DNA of 64,000 nucleotides, from NCBI GenBank assembly GCA_963707895.1, contig CAVPRS010000007.1, positions 62,001-126,000 on the forward strand, written 5' to 3'. Positions 1 through 9,639 of the stretch are shown in pieces. The notes under the pieces are model-generated. The model saw only the letters and a list, made by a program, of their open reading frames with translations. It had not been told where the DNA came from and did no database searches. The first letter of the stretch is position 1; the number at the start of each line of letters is the position of its first letter. The translations under genes and the position numbers were made by a program. The stretch is from Fodinibacter sp963707895. GTDB taxonomy: Bacteria > Actinomycetota > Actinomycetes > Actinomycetales > Dermatophilaceae.

Positions 1-1
1 C

Positions 2-658
2 TTGGTGGAGCTGGGCCGTGTGCGGGTAGACCTCAGACAGGCGCTTCGCGACGCCGACGAAAGCCGGGCCCGGCTGCTCAGCGTCAGCTACGAGGAGCGC
101 GCAAAGCTCGAGCGCGACCTTCACGACGGAGCGCAGCAGCGGCTCGTCGCCCTGGGTATGGCGCTGCGGCTGGCGCAGCGACACCTTTCACGCGGCGTCA
201 ACGTGTCCGAGGTTCTGGACGGGGCCGTGGCCGAGATCGGTACGGCGGTGAGCGAGCTCCGTGAGCTCGCCCACGGCATCCGACCGAGCTGTCTGGATGA
301 CGGGCTCGAGCTCGCACTTGCGAGCCTGGTCGCCTCGACCCCCGTGCCGGTCAGCGTGCACGTCCAGGCTGGAGACGTCGGCACAGACGTCGAGACCACT
401 GCGTACTACGTCGCTTGCGAAGCCATCACCAACGCCATCAAGCACTCCGGCGCCGACCGTATCGCCCTCGACGTCACCTCCAGCGATGGGCAGCTGCACG
501 TCAAGGTCGCGGACAACGGCGGCGGCGGGGCCGAGCCCGTCGCGGGCTCAGGATTGTCAGGGCTGCGCGACCGTGTCGGGGCCCACGGCGGTCGGCTGGT
601 CATCCTGACCAGGGCCGGTCAGGGCACCGTCGTCGAGGCGGTCCTCCCGTGCGCATAG
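2..658 (+). CDS. Sensor histidine kinase, C-terminal part (NarX/LiaS type), cut by window edge
   Basis: Cytoplasmic transmitter part of a two-component sensor kinase that autophosphorylates on His and passes phosphate to the regulator encoded next. The visible part has a HisKA_3 dimerisation/phosphoacceptor box (ERDLHDGAQQRL, near residue 38; His is the phosphoacceptor) and a HATPase_c domain with N-box (EAITNAIKH), G1 box (VADNGGGG) and G2 box (GSGLSGLRDR). The N-terminal sensor lies outside the window, so the TTG at position 2 is not a proposed start. Its 3' end overlaps the downstream regulator by 10 nt, showing a coupled kinase-regulator pair. The stimulus cannot be inferred. Confidence 0.85.
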   Translation: MVELGRVRVDLRQALRDADESRARLLSVSYEERAKLERDLHDGAQQRLVALGMALRLAQRHLSRGVNVSEVLDGAVAEIGTAVSELRELAHGIRPSCLDDGLELALASLVASTPVPVSVHVQAGDVGTDVETTAYYVACEAITNAIKHSGADRIALDVTSSDGQLHVKVADNGGGGAEPVAGSGLSGLRDRVGAHGGRLVILTRAGQGTVVEAVLPCA

Positions 659-1290
659 TCATCGCCGAGGACTCCACCCTCTTCCGAGAAGGACTCGCCA
701 GCCTGCTCCTCGACGCGGGCCACGACGTCGTCGCCAAGGCAGCCGACGCCCCCGCCCTCTTAAGGTCGGTCCGCGAGCAGCGCCCCGACTTGGCCATCAT
801 CGACGTCCGGATGCCGCCGGAGGGCACCAATGACGGAGCCAGGGCCGCGGCGACCCTGCGCAACGAGCAACCGAACCTGGGCATCCTCCTACTCTCGCAA
901 CACATCGAGACATCGCACTCGGTGCAGCTGGTCAGTCACGGCGGGTTCGGCTACCTGCTCAAGGACCGTGTTCTCGACGTGGACGACTTCCTGGCCGCGC
1001 TTGATCGCATCGCCAAAGGCGGGTCCGCCCTGGACCCGGAGGTGGTCTCACGTCTCATCGGCGCCGGCACTCACACCGTCCTGGAGACACTCACGGCGAG
1101 GGAGAAGGATGTCCTTGCCCTGATGGCGCAGGGGCTGACCAACTCCGGCATCGCCAAGCGGCTCTGGCTCAGCGCCAGAACGGTCGAGACCCACGTCGCC
1201 AACATCATGATCAAGCTCGGACTCGACGAAAGGGCTGACGACAACCGGCGGGTCCTCGCCGTGTTGAGGTTCCTCCAGCTCAGCGGGTGA
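649..1290 (+). CDS. Response regulator, NarL/FixJ family (REC + LuxR HTH)
   Basis: DNA-binding response regulator of 213 residues, partner of the preceding kinase. The GTG at 649 was chosen because it begins exactly at the receiver domain (RIVIAEDS, acidic pocket) and overlaps the kinase stop by 10 nt; the frame stays open further upstream only as a shadow of the kinase gene. The receiver carries the phosphoacceptor Asp in AIIDVRMPP and a conserved Lys in GYLLKDRV. The C-terminal LuxR-type helix-turn-helix (LTAREKDVLALMAQGLTN, then LSARTVETHVANI) spans about residues 145-205. Target genes are unknown. Confidence 0.9.
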   Translation: MRIVIAEDSTLFREGLASLLLDAGHDVVAKAADAPALLRSVREQRPDLAIIDVRMPPEGTNDGARAAATLRNEQPNLGILLLSQHIETSHSVQLVSHGGFGYLLKDRVLDVDDFLAALDRIAKGGSALDPEVVSRLIGAGTHTVLETLTAREKDVLALMAQGLTNSGIAKRLWLSARTVETHVANIMIKLGLDERADDNRRVLAVLRFLQLSG

Positions 1291-1494
1291 TCATCGCCGG
1301 CTGCGGTGCGGAAGGCGCCGTAGCCCTCGTAGTGCCTTCCCTCCCGACGCCGGTCCACGCGCGCGCTCGCACGGTCCGGGTAACGCGACCGGCCCCTGTA
1401 GCACTCGTCCTCCCCCCCGGCGACAGGAGCTCACGCCGCCCTTGGGGCCACCATCCTGGCGGGCATCGCGATCTCGACACGGGATTGCAGCAAG

Positions 1495-2130
1495 TCAAAC
1501 CCCCATACCTGCATCGCGCGCCTTGACGATGGCCTCGGGCCGTGACGCGGCTTGGATCTTGCCGAAGATGCTGGTGATGTGGTTGCCCACGGTGCTGGGG
1601 GCGACCGTGAGCCGGGCCGCGATGGCGGCGTTGTCGAGTCCGGCAGCGATCAGGTCCAGAACCTCACGCTCTCGTGCTGTCAGAGTGGGGAAGGCTGGTT
1701 CCTTTGTCGGTCCGGACAGGTAGGCCAGGGCGCGCACAGCCACTCCCGGACCGAAGATTGCGTTGCCGGAGGCCACCGCCTGGATCGCCCGGACCACTTC
1801 TTCGGGATCGGCTCCCTTGAGCACGTAGCCGTTCGCGCCCGCCTTCATGGCGGCAAAGACCAGGGCGTCATCGTCATACATCGTCAGCATCAGGATTGCC
1901 GTGTCGGGTGATACTCGGCGGACTTGACGGGCGACGTCGACGCCTGAGCCGTCCGGCATGTTGATGTCAAGCACGAGGACGTCCGGCCGTTCCACGACGG
2001 TCGCTCGCACGGCCTCACGCGCACCGTTGCAGGAGGCAACCAGCTCAAGGTCCGCAACGGCCTCGAGGAGAGACCGAAGACCCTCGCGCACCAGGGCGTG
2101 GTCATCGGCGATCGCGACGCGAATGGTCAC
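1495..2130 (-). CDS. Response regulator, NarL/FixJ family (REC + LuxR HTH)
   Basis: Second LuxR-type response regulator, 211 residues, convergent to the first pair. The receiver starts at TIRVAIADDHALVREG, the phosphoacceptor Asp is in LVLDINMPDGSG, and the switch Lys is in GYVLKGADP. The C-terminal HTH includes LTAREREVLDLIAAGLDN and VAPSTVGNHI. The GTG start at 2130 overlaps the stop of the upstream kinase gene by 4 nt (GTGA) and has a GGAGG-like site a few bases upstream, so kinase and regulator are co-translated. The 204 bp to the preceding convergent gene holds nothing I can name. Confidence 0.9.
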   Translation of the reverse strand: MTIRVAIADDHALVREGLRSLLEAVADLELVASCNGAREAVRATVVERPDVLVLDINMPDGSGVDVARQVRRVSPDTAILMLTMYDDDALVFAAMKAGANGYVLKGADPEEVVRAIQAVASGNAIFGPGVAVRALAYLSGPTKEPAFPTLTAREREVLDLIAAGLDNAAIAARLTVAPSTVGNHITSIFGKIQAASRPEAIVKARDAGMGV

Positions 2131-4090
2131 CCTTGGCCTCCGTAAGGGATGGCGACCTCGACCCGTCCTCCATCGGCCACAGGTCCTGCGACAAAGGTTC
2201 CTCCGAGCTCAGTGGCGCGTTCACGCATTGAGGTCAGTCCAACACCTTTGACCCACGCGCCGTTGATGCTGGATCCGTTGTCGGTCACACAGAGGTGGGC
2301 GTGCGACCGGCTCGAGTCGAGCCGGACATCGACCGATGTCGCCGTGGAATGCCTGACCACGTTTGTCAGGGCCTCCGTCGCGATGCGGTATGTCGCGACC
2401 TCGATGGCCGCCGGGAGCTGCGGCAGGCTGCCGTACACGCTGACGTGGATCGGTTCCAACATTCTCGCGTGCTGTTCCAGAGCGCCGACCAACCCCAACG
2501 AGTCAAGTGCGGGCGGTCTGAGTTCGCTGGCCAGCCGACGGATGTCGTTGACCGCGGCAGTGGTTTGTATGCCCATCTCAGCGAGCAGCGCAGCTGCCTC
2601 TTTGGGGTCCGTCTCGACGATTCGGCGGGCGGCATCACCGAGCAGGGTCACCCCGGTGAGCACTGGTCCGAGTCCGTCGTGCAGGTCACGGCCGAGGCGG
2701 CGGCGTTCCTCCTCACGTGCGGTGACGAGCGCAAGGCGCGCCGACTCCAGCTCCTCCGCGAGCTGGTTGGCCTGCACGGCGACGGACAACGAACCGCTCA
2801 CGAGTGCGAGGAGCTCTTCATCGCGCCGGGCCAATGTCTGCTCGCCGCGGCGCAAGCCCACGGTCAGGCTACCGACCAACTCGCCCAAGGCGAGGGGCAC
2901 CGCATGCCCGAGGCCATCCATCGGGCCATAGGCAGCGAGCACACGGTCATCCACTTCGATGACGGCCCACGGGAGGTGCAGGAGTCGCAGAGCACTTGGA
3001 GTACTCCCGTCAGCCCGCCCTGTCCCAGGCTGGAACCGATCTCGGCGACGGCCCGCACGGGGTCTTGTCGCATCCCGTAGAACGCCCGGTCGATCAGGGC
3101 TTGAAGGAACTTGCGAGCCGGGTTGAACGCCAACGCGATCGCCATCGTGGCCAGCACCGGCGGCCCTAGCGGAACTCGTGCCGCGAGAGCGCGGTCGGTC
3201 CCGGCGACGATCAGCACGTACGCGGCGACTACCAGTGCGGTCATCGTCAGGTACAGCAGAGAACGCGAGACGACCAACCGGATGTCGAACAGCTGGTGTC
3301 GCAGGATTGCCACGGCGATCGCGATGGGCACCAGGGCAATGACGAGGATGTTCTCCCAGCTGTCGATGTGCGCCAGCTCGCTGACGAGGTAGGTGGCTGC
3401 CACGATGAGGGCAGCGAGCAGCAGCCACAGGATCTGACGACGAGACCGTTCGTCGCCGCGGCGATGGCGCAGCAGCAGGGAGACCAGGCAGGCTGCGAAC
3501 CCGGAGAAGGACAGCGCGACCATGGCCAGCCAGAGGCCCTGGGTGTTGTCGTCCACCCACGCCAGGCGCAGGTACCCATCGACGTGCAGGGCTGAGGTCG
3601 TGTCCTGCCGGCCGAACGTCACCAACGCCTCGAAGAGCAGCGCACCGCCCACGATGGCGACGGGTGCCCACAGCCAGCGCCGGCTGTGAAGGTGCCCGTC
3701 TGGGAAGAAGAGCAGGGCAAGTGGGACGAAAGCAAGCACGGCCAGTGGCCAGCTGAGGCTGGTCAGGTCGGCGAGTACCCGCCACCCGGGGGCGGACTCC
3801 CCGCCGTGGGAGCCCCACGCCAACAGGGCGAACCCGGCACCGCTGAACGCGTACGGCGACCCCGCCGGCAAGCAGTAGCCAGCCAACCGGGTTCTCCGGG
3901 CGGGCCCGGGCGAGGGGGTAACCGGCCGAGGCCAGCGCCAACCCCAGGAACGTGTTGCTGACCACGAACCCTTCCATGAGCTGGTGCCAGCTCAACTCGG
4001 AGCCAGCACCCGCGACAAGGCTGACCGCCCCCTCGACGAGGACGAGGCCCAGCCCAACGTTCGCCGCAGCGCGACCCGGTCGTCACCCCT
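2127..4090 (-). CDS. Membrane-bound sensor histidine kinase, interrupted by two frameshifts
   Basis: Cognate kinase of the adjacent regulator. Reading across frames gives an N-terminal multi-helix membrane region (for example SWPLAVLAFVPLALLFF and ILVIALVPIAIAVAIL), a GAF-like linker, a HisKA_3 box (GRDLHDGLGPVLTGV) and a HATPase_c domain (EALTNVVRHS, VTDNGSS, GVGLTSMRERA). The first and last parts share one frame; the middle (about 3000-3870) is in another, so two compensating single-base indels are needed near 3000 and 3870. The N-terminus can be read back to about 4090 (VEGAVSLVAGAGSELSWHQL), where an in-frame TGA blocks further extension, so the true start is unresolved. All kinase motifs are intact, which favours sequencing indels over decay. 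Confidence 0.75.
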
Positions 4091-4251
4091 TCATGATCCG
4101 CCCCCTCGCCCCTAAGTGCGTAGGGGCGCGGCCCTACGAGAACACCGATGGGCCCTACCAACTCGGTGGCCGACCCCCTGCCGAGCGGGGTCCGACGCGG
4201 CAGCAACCTGAACGAGTCCGAGCCAGAAGGCAGCCCGAGGAGGCAAGCGCG

Positions 4252-4961
4252 ATGACCGTGGCCACGAACTCCGCCCAGACTTCCGAAGACCAGGGCCGGC
4301 TCTGGGACGACCGTGGGTTCTACCGCACGACCCTGGCAGTTGTCGCGCCCCTGCCGATGCTGGCCATGGGTACCAACTACCTGTTGCTCGACATGCCCGG
4401 ATCGGGGCCGTTCAACGACATCGTCGCGGCGGCGACCCGCCAGGAGGGCGTGCTCGTCGCGATGAGCTGGGTGACGCTGCTGTTCTACGCGTTCCTGATC
4501 CCCGCAGTCCTGGCAGTCGTCACTGTCAGCCGCCTTCGAGCCCCTCGCCTGTGCGCGGCAGGCGTCGCGCTCACGGTGCCAGGATTCGCCCTTGGATTCG
4601 GCACCGGCCCAACGACACCCAACTTGCGCTGCTGACCCACCAAGAACACCTCGACACCGCGACCATCGCGACCCTGGACAACGCCATGTGGGGCGTACCG
4701 GCGGTTGGGCTGGCCTCGCTGCTCTTCATCCTCGGCATCACCATCGGCATCCCGGTCATCGGCATCGCCCTCTTCCGGAGCCAGGTCGCCCCCAGGGTCT
4801 TCGGCTTGGCGCTGGTCTTCGGCGGATTCACCCACCCCTTCATGCCCACGTCACACGTTGGCAGGCATCGGACTGATCATCGCCGCCATCGGCTTCGCCG
4901 GCGCCTCCCTCGGGCTGCTCGACTCAGCAACGACGACCTGGCCCCCGAGCCCCACCGCTGA
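4252..4961 (+). CDS. Multi-pass membrane protein of unknown function, frameshifted
   Basis: Starts at an ATG with an AGGAGG site 8 nt upstream and is divergent from the sensor kinase. The first frame gives about 120 residues with a hydrophilic N-terminus and two to three membrane helices (LAVVAPLPMLAMGTNYLLL; VTLLFYAFLIPAVLAVV). A frameshift near 4605 leads into VGLASLLFILGITIGIPVIGIALF, and another near 4850 into GIGLIIAAIGFAGASLGLL, ending at about 4961. About five helices in all, roughly 235 residues. I do not recognise the family. Its place next to a two-component system suggests a regulated or co-sensing membrane protein, but that is a guess. Confidence 0.55.
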
Positions 4962-6239
4962 CGGGGCGGTGACCGGGCCGATCTGCACGACAACCGGATC
5001 CATCGTGAACAACCACCGGAAAAAGGGCGCACCCATGAAGCCCCGAAGGCCGCGGGAATCACACCGATCACGAAGGCGGCCAATCAAGCACGACCGGAGC
5101 GGGGGACGGGACCAAGCCAGCACCTTCACGAGTACCTCCACCGCGGTGAGAACCGGCAGCAAACACGCTGAGCCTGCGCGGCGACATCGGCCTCCGCAGC
5201 GAGGGCGCCGAACGACGCCGCACCTCCGTACGACCACCGAAGTCATCGCCGCGTGCACCCACCCGCGCTCGAACCGCGCCAGCCCGGATCCGCGCACGTC
5301 GAGCGCCGGCAGCTCAGAGAGTCGACCATCCGCTGGAGTTGGAGGTTCGCGTGCAGGCGCTGGCAACGAGCGCCGCAAGGAACACCGCGCGACTTCGTCG
5401 CCACTGACAAGCCGTAGTGCCGATCGAAACCAGGGAGACCGTATGTCGATCTCGACGCGTCGACCCATCATCGCCCTCGTCGCGAGCCCGCTGGAGATCG
5501 ACAACGTGCGCGTGACGCCGACAGTGGCGGAGGTTGGCCGCCATTGGCATCAGCTCGGGCGTGAGATCCGCTGCGAGTCGAGGTCGGACCATGACGATCG
5601 ACCCGTCGCGTGCACTGGCTGGCACAGGCTGCCGACGACCACGGCACGTATGTGCAGGGGCGCGGTGGTAGTGGGCGGGGCGCAGGGTCGAGCCGCTGCC
5701 CGGGTCAAAGGCCAGCGTCGTGATGCGGTTCGAAGTCCTGCACCAGGATCGGCGTGCGGCAAGACCTCGCGACGCACGCGTGCTGATCGTGGCTGATGAC
5801 GCGCGCACGGCGCTTCGTTGCGCGGAGACGCTGCGGAGATAACGACGTCGAGCTACTGGCAGGTAGCCGTTTCCGGAACGGGCCGGGCACCGCGGATCGG
5901 GACCTGCTGAGCAGGGGGCAGCTCTCGGGACTGGTCAGGCGCGTGATCCTCGGAGAGACCCTGCCCGCCCAGATCTCCGTGCCGGGGGCGGCGGGCGACC
6001 TGCACCACGATCCGAACCGCCGGGTGACGGCTGGACAGTGACTGTCGGGGTCCTGGTCGCACCGGAGGCAGGCCCGCAGACGTTCCAGGTGACCGTGTCC
6101 GCGCGGCCGGATTGGAGCCGGGAGACCAAACCGATGCCGATCGCCTTGCGCCGACTAGGGCTCGACCGGGGGGTCCACGGATGGCTCAGTCGTCCCGCAA
6201 GGGAAGACCCGAATCTCAAGGAAGGAAAGGTACAACGCA
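4962..6239. other. About 1.3 kb with no gene I can support
   Basis: All six frames contain only short or compositionally implausible ORFs. The best translation start is an ATG at 5444 preceded by GGGAGA, giving MSISTRRPIIALVASPLEID and then arginine-rich sequence without a recognisable domain. A second fragment around 5720-5840 reads RVLIVADDARTALRCAETL. Given the indel density of neighbouring genes this may be one or two genes broken beyond recognition by eye, or real decay. No tRNA, terminator or repeat stands out. Confidence 0.5.
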
Positions 6240-8869
6240 TGTCTGCTGACATTCAGGTGGATGAGGGGTCGGTGCTCGCACGGTTCGCCGATTGGCGTTC
6301 GCGGTTGGCGGGCCGCCAGTTGGCCGCGCTGGGACCCGAGAGCGAGAGGCCGCCGTTTTCGTCGCCGACGAGGTCCTGGTCGACGCCGACGACGGCGACT
6401 TGGTCGCCGAGCTGGTCGAGCGCTATGGAGGCGCGGTCATCGACGAGCCTCCGCTGCCGCCGCCGCCTGTAGCGCTGAGCGGGACCTGGACTTCGACGTC
6501 GTCGGGGTTTCCCCGGCTGGCACGGCTGCAGTTCACCGTGCCACCGCCGATCGAGGGCAGGGCAGAGCCTGCTGCAGGGTGTCGCTGCCAGCGTCGGTCA
6601 CGATGGCGCGGTCAGCGTGACGTCGGAGATGGCCGCCTCCGTGGTCGCCGTCGTCGCACGCCACGCACTCGAGGGTCGGTCGGTCGGGTTGAACCTGGTC
6701 GGGGAACCGATGGCCATGCCGATGTCGACGGTCATTGAGGGGCCTGGTCCCAGGCGTACCCGTGGGCGGCCCCGCCGCCTGGCCGGCGTTCGCCGGTCGT
6801 ACGCGCATGATCGATGCTTGGCAGCTGGTCGACTCCGTCCGGCGGATCCGAGGCGATCGCCTCATCACTATCGGCGTCCTCGATCGCGGCTTCTGGCTCG
6901 ACGGCAACGGAGTCCCGATGGTGTCCCCGACGCAGGGCACGTCGGACTTCACCGGCCGATTCATCCAATGCAACCTGCAAAACGAGGCCGGCCAAGCCGG
7001 CGGGATGAACCCGGAACCCGGCAAGGCCTTGGCACGGCACGTGGGTCGCCAGTGCGGCAGCGGCCGCGGTCAACGACAAGGTCGGGTCAGCCGGCAGCGG
7101 CGGCACCGTCGCGTGGCCGGTGTTCTTCCAGACGGACTTCTCCATCGACCAGATCCTGCGCTGCCTGAAACTGTGCGCGGGTGGCGGATCGACGTGCTGA
7201 ACATGAGTTTCGCGATCTGGGGGCTCTTGGAACGGGAGTTTCCAACGAGTATCTGGGAGAGCACGTTCCGGTTCGCGGCCGACAGGGGCGTCACCATGGT
7301 CGCCGCGGCCGGAAACGACCAGCGCAGCCTGCCCGACGACCGCCTTCACGTCCGCCCAGCGACCCGAACGCCGGGCGTCTGACCGTCGGCGCCCTCGACA
7401 GCGACGACAAGGCAGCAATCTTCCCAGCTGGGGTTCCAACTACGGTCCCTCAGTGTGGCTGTGGGCCCCCGGGACGAATATCCCGGTGACGCCGGACCAG
7501 TCCAATCCCGACGGCTCACGACGCAGTGGCACATCGTTCGCGGCTCCAATCGTCGCCGGCGTCGCAGCAATGATGAAGTACGTGGACGCTGGACTGCGCC
7601 CAGGCGACATCCACCGGCTGCTCGTTGACACCGGGTGGCCGGGAACCGACGGCCGGGTCAGCAAGGGTCTGGATGCTTTCGCCGCAGTGTTCGCGGCGCT
7701 GCACGGTGTCCTTCCTGACGCGGATGAGCCGAACGACACGCCAGCGACCGCGCGGGACCTGTTGCCCGTGGGACCGGGCAACGCGCTGGGCCCATGGACC
7801 GGCGGCTTCACCACCAGGTCTCGCGGCAACGACCCGGACTTCTGGCGGTTCCGCGTGGACGCCTACTCGGACGTGACCGTCAGCGTCGACTGGTACCAGC
7901 GGCTCAGCGCCCTGTACGTCACCCTCTCGCCCGCTGGCAACACCGTGCGCGATCCCGGACCTGACCACCTCGGGGACATCAACCAGCGGGCATGTGGAGA
8001 TTGGCAGGGCAGCTCGCACCCGGGGTCTACCAGGTGCAGGTAGGCGGCACCGGCCTGACCGCGTACCGCCTGCTGGTCACCCGCACGCCTGCAGCGTTGA
8101 TCGGCGACGCCTTCGAGAACAATGACAGTTTCGAGAGGCGGCGCAGCTGCTGTTCGAGCCGGTGCAGGGAGTACCGCAGGACACGCACGCACCTTCGGTC
8201 CGGGCCTGCTGGATGCGACGCTGCATCAGGAGCGGTGGATCGGCCACGACCAGCAGCACGGCGAGCCCGGACCGCTGATGATGAACGACGACTACTTCCT
8301 GCTCAGGGTTCCGGGCGGGCTAGACCTGCGCCGACCGACCGTGTCAGTGCAAGACGCCGACGCCCCCGTGGACGTCACCCTGTACGACGCCGCCCGCACG
8401 GTGCTCGGCACGTGGCCCGGATGCCGCGAAATGACCACTCGCCCACCGCGCGGCACAACCTGCTACCTGAAAGTCTCCGGAACGGTACCGACCCGCTACC
8501 GCATCCACACCTGGATGAGCGCCGAGTCCCACGTGCCAGGGCTGGAGGCGGAAGTGGAGCATGTCCCGAAGTGGTGGGGGAAACCCGCCCGCGATCAAGA
8601 TCACCGACGTCGTCACGCACTTCGCCGTCGCTGTGAACGAAGAGCGCGGCGACGGACAAACCCTCGACTTTCTGGCACCGGGTGAAGACCTGCGCTTGGA
8701 GCTGCTCACCGACGGCGGGGAGCCGCTCCGCCAGGCCGACACGATCGACGGGCGCCTGCTCATCGACACCGCCGACCTCCAACCAGGCACCTACGTCCTG
8801 CGGGCAACTCGGCCGGACGACGCCGAACGCGCAACTGTGGAGTTGCGAACCGTTCCTCCCCTGCGCTGA
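6240..8869 (+). CDS. Subtilisin-like serine protease (peptidase S8), broken by many frameshifts
   Basis: An ATG at 6240 with an AAGGAAAGG site begins MSADIQVDEGSVLARFADW. Stitching frames together recovers the S8 catalytic set in order: Asp in ITIGVLDRGF (about 6880), His in AWHGTWVA (about 7030, only after removing one T), the oxyanion Asn region VAAAGND (about 7305) and the Ser motif GTSFAAPIVAGVAA (about 7530). The C-terminal third is beta-rich with EPNDTPATARDL and GDAFENNDSFE segments like bacterial pre-peptidase C-terminal domains. I count at least eight frame changes over 2.6 kb. No signal peptide is evident, so the substrate may be cytoplasmic or the start may be wrong. Retention of every catalytic motif argues against long-standing pseudogene status. 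Confidence 0.7.
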
Positions 8870-9027
8870 GCCCGCCACCTGCGGTGCACGGGCACGGACC
8901 AACGCCCAAGTGGCCCGCACGCGGGACGGCGATATGGGCGGATCCTTCGTGGGCCGCGTCAGGTGCTCGTCATCCGGCTGGACCGCCTAGGTACTGCTGT
9001 TACCACCAACCACTCTCAGGAGAAACC

Positions 9028-9087
9028 ATGGCCGAGAAAAAGACGTTCGAAACCGTCACAGCCCAGGACTTGCCGTCCATTCACTAG
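9028..9087 (+). CDS. Candidate 19-residue mini-protein
   Basis: An ATG six bases after CAGGAG opens a 19-codon frame ending in TAG: MAEKKTFETVTAQDLPSIH. It lies 158 bp after the protease gene and 14 bp before the next, equally well-started gene. The peptide is hydrophilic and charged at its N-terminus, with no Cys and no membrane segment. It could be a translated leader that couples to the downstream gene, a genuine small peptide, or a chance ORF. The strong ribosome site and tight spacing are the only evidence for expression. Confidence 0.4.
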   Translation: MAEKKTFETVTAQDLPSIH

Positions 9088-9101
9088 CGAGGAGCGAGAA
9101 G

Positions 9102-9515
9102 ATGTCAGACCTTACTTACAGCGGCGGAGACGTCAACGAACAGGTCCACTGGAAACAGCGCACCGTGACGGTGCCCGAGATGGCGTACGTCTCCGTGTGG
9201 GTTCAGGTGAAGGTTGACCAGGCCGCCGATGCTGACGGCCTCGATCCCTTCGAGGGCCCACCGGCGGCCGAAGCGCGCATCACCCGAGTGGGCAACCACG
9301 AGCTCGGGGAGTCGGTGCATGGCACCCAGTGGCGGTTCTTCAACACCTGCCCCACCGTGTGGCAGGGCTTTCCCGATGGGAACCGAGAGGTTGAGGTGAC
9401 ACTGCGGACGCACTTCTCCGTGGCCACCGCCACCGTGCATGTTCGGATCCATTCTCTGCTTCACGACACCACCAGGGCGGACGTGCCGGCCCCCGTCCTC
9501 CGCAGCGCCCCATAA
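9102..9515 (+). CDS. Hypothetical protein, 137 residues, probably beta-rich
   Basis: Complete frame starting at an ATG with GAGGAG 8 nt upstream. Composition is soluble and beta-strand prone with alternating hydrophobics (MAYVSVWVQVKVD; VEVTLRTHFSVATATVHVRIH), suggesting a beta-sandwich. No signal peptide, metal-binding motif or catalytic signature is visible and I do not recognise the family. It sits between the S8 protease/mini-ORF and the YVTN propeller, all on the same strand. Unlike its neighbours it is not frame-broken. Confidence 0.65.
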   Translation: MSDLTYSGGDVNEQVHWKQRTVTVPEMAYVSVWVQVKVDQAADADGLDPFEGPPAAEARITRVGNHELGESVHGTQWRFFNTCPTVWQGFPDGNREVEVTLRTHFSVATATVHVRIHSLLHDTTRADVPAPVLRSAP

Positions 9516-9639
9516 GCCCGTGAAGCAGAGCTCCAGAACCCTCCGGGGCGGCCGGGCGCCAACCCGCGCGTGGCGACGTCGACGATGAAGAGCTTCGCCG
9601 CATTCGTCACGCCAAGAAGACCGCACCGGTCTCGTGGTC

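Noticed and set aside
4851..5504. 217-codon minus-strand frame in the unassigned region
   Set aside because: Arg- and Ser-rich translation, no ribosome site, no motif; it also overlaps the end of the membrane protein gene.
5720..5745. GGTTCGAAGTCC, like a tRNA T-loop
   Set aside because: No acceptor stem, anticodon arm or D-loop can be drawn around it.
9560..9625. Minus-strand peptide GVTNAAKLFIVDVATRG that resembles a YVTN repeat, opposite the direction of the propeller gene
   Set aside because: Only one unit, and repeats of this composition can appear in reverse complement by chance; an inverted blade is not supported by further sequence.
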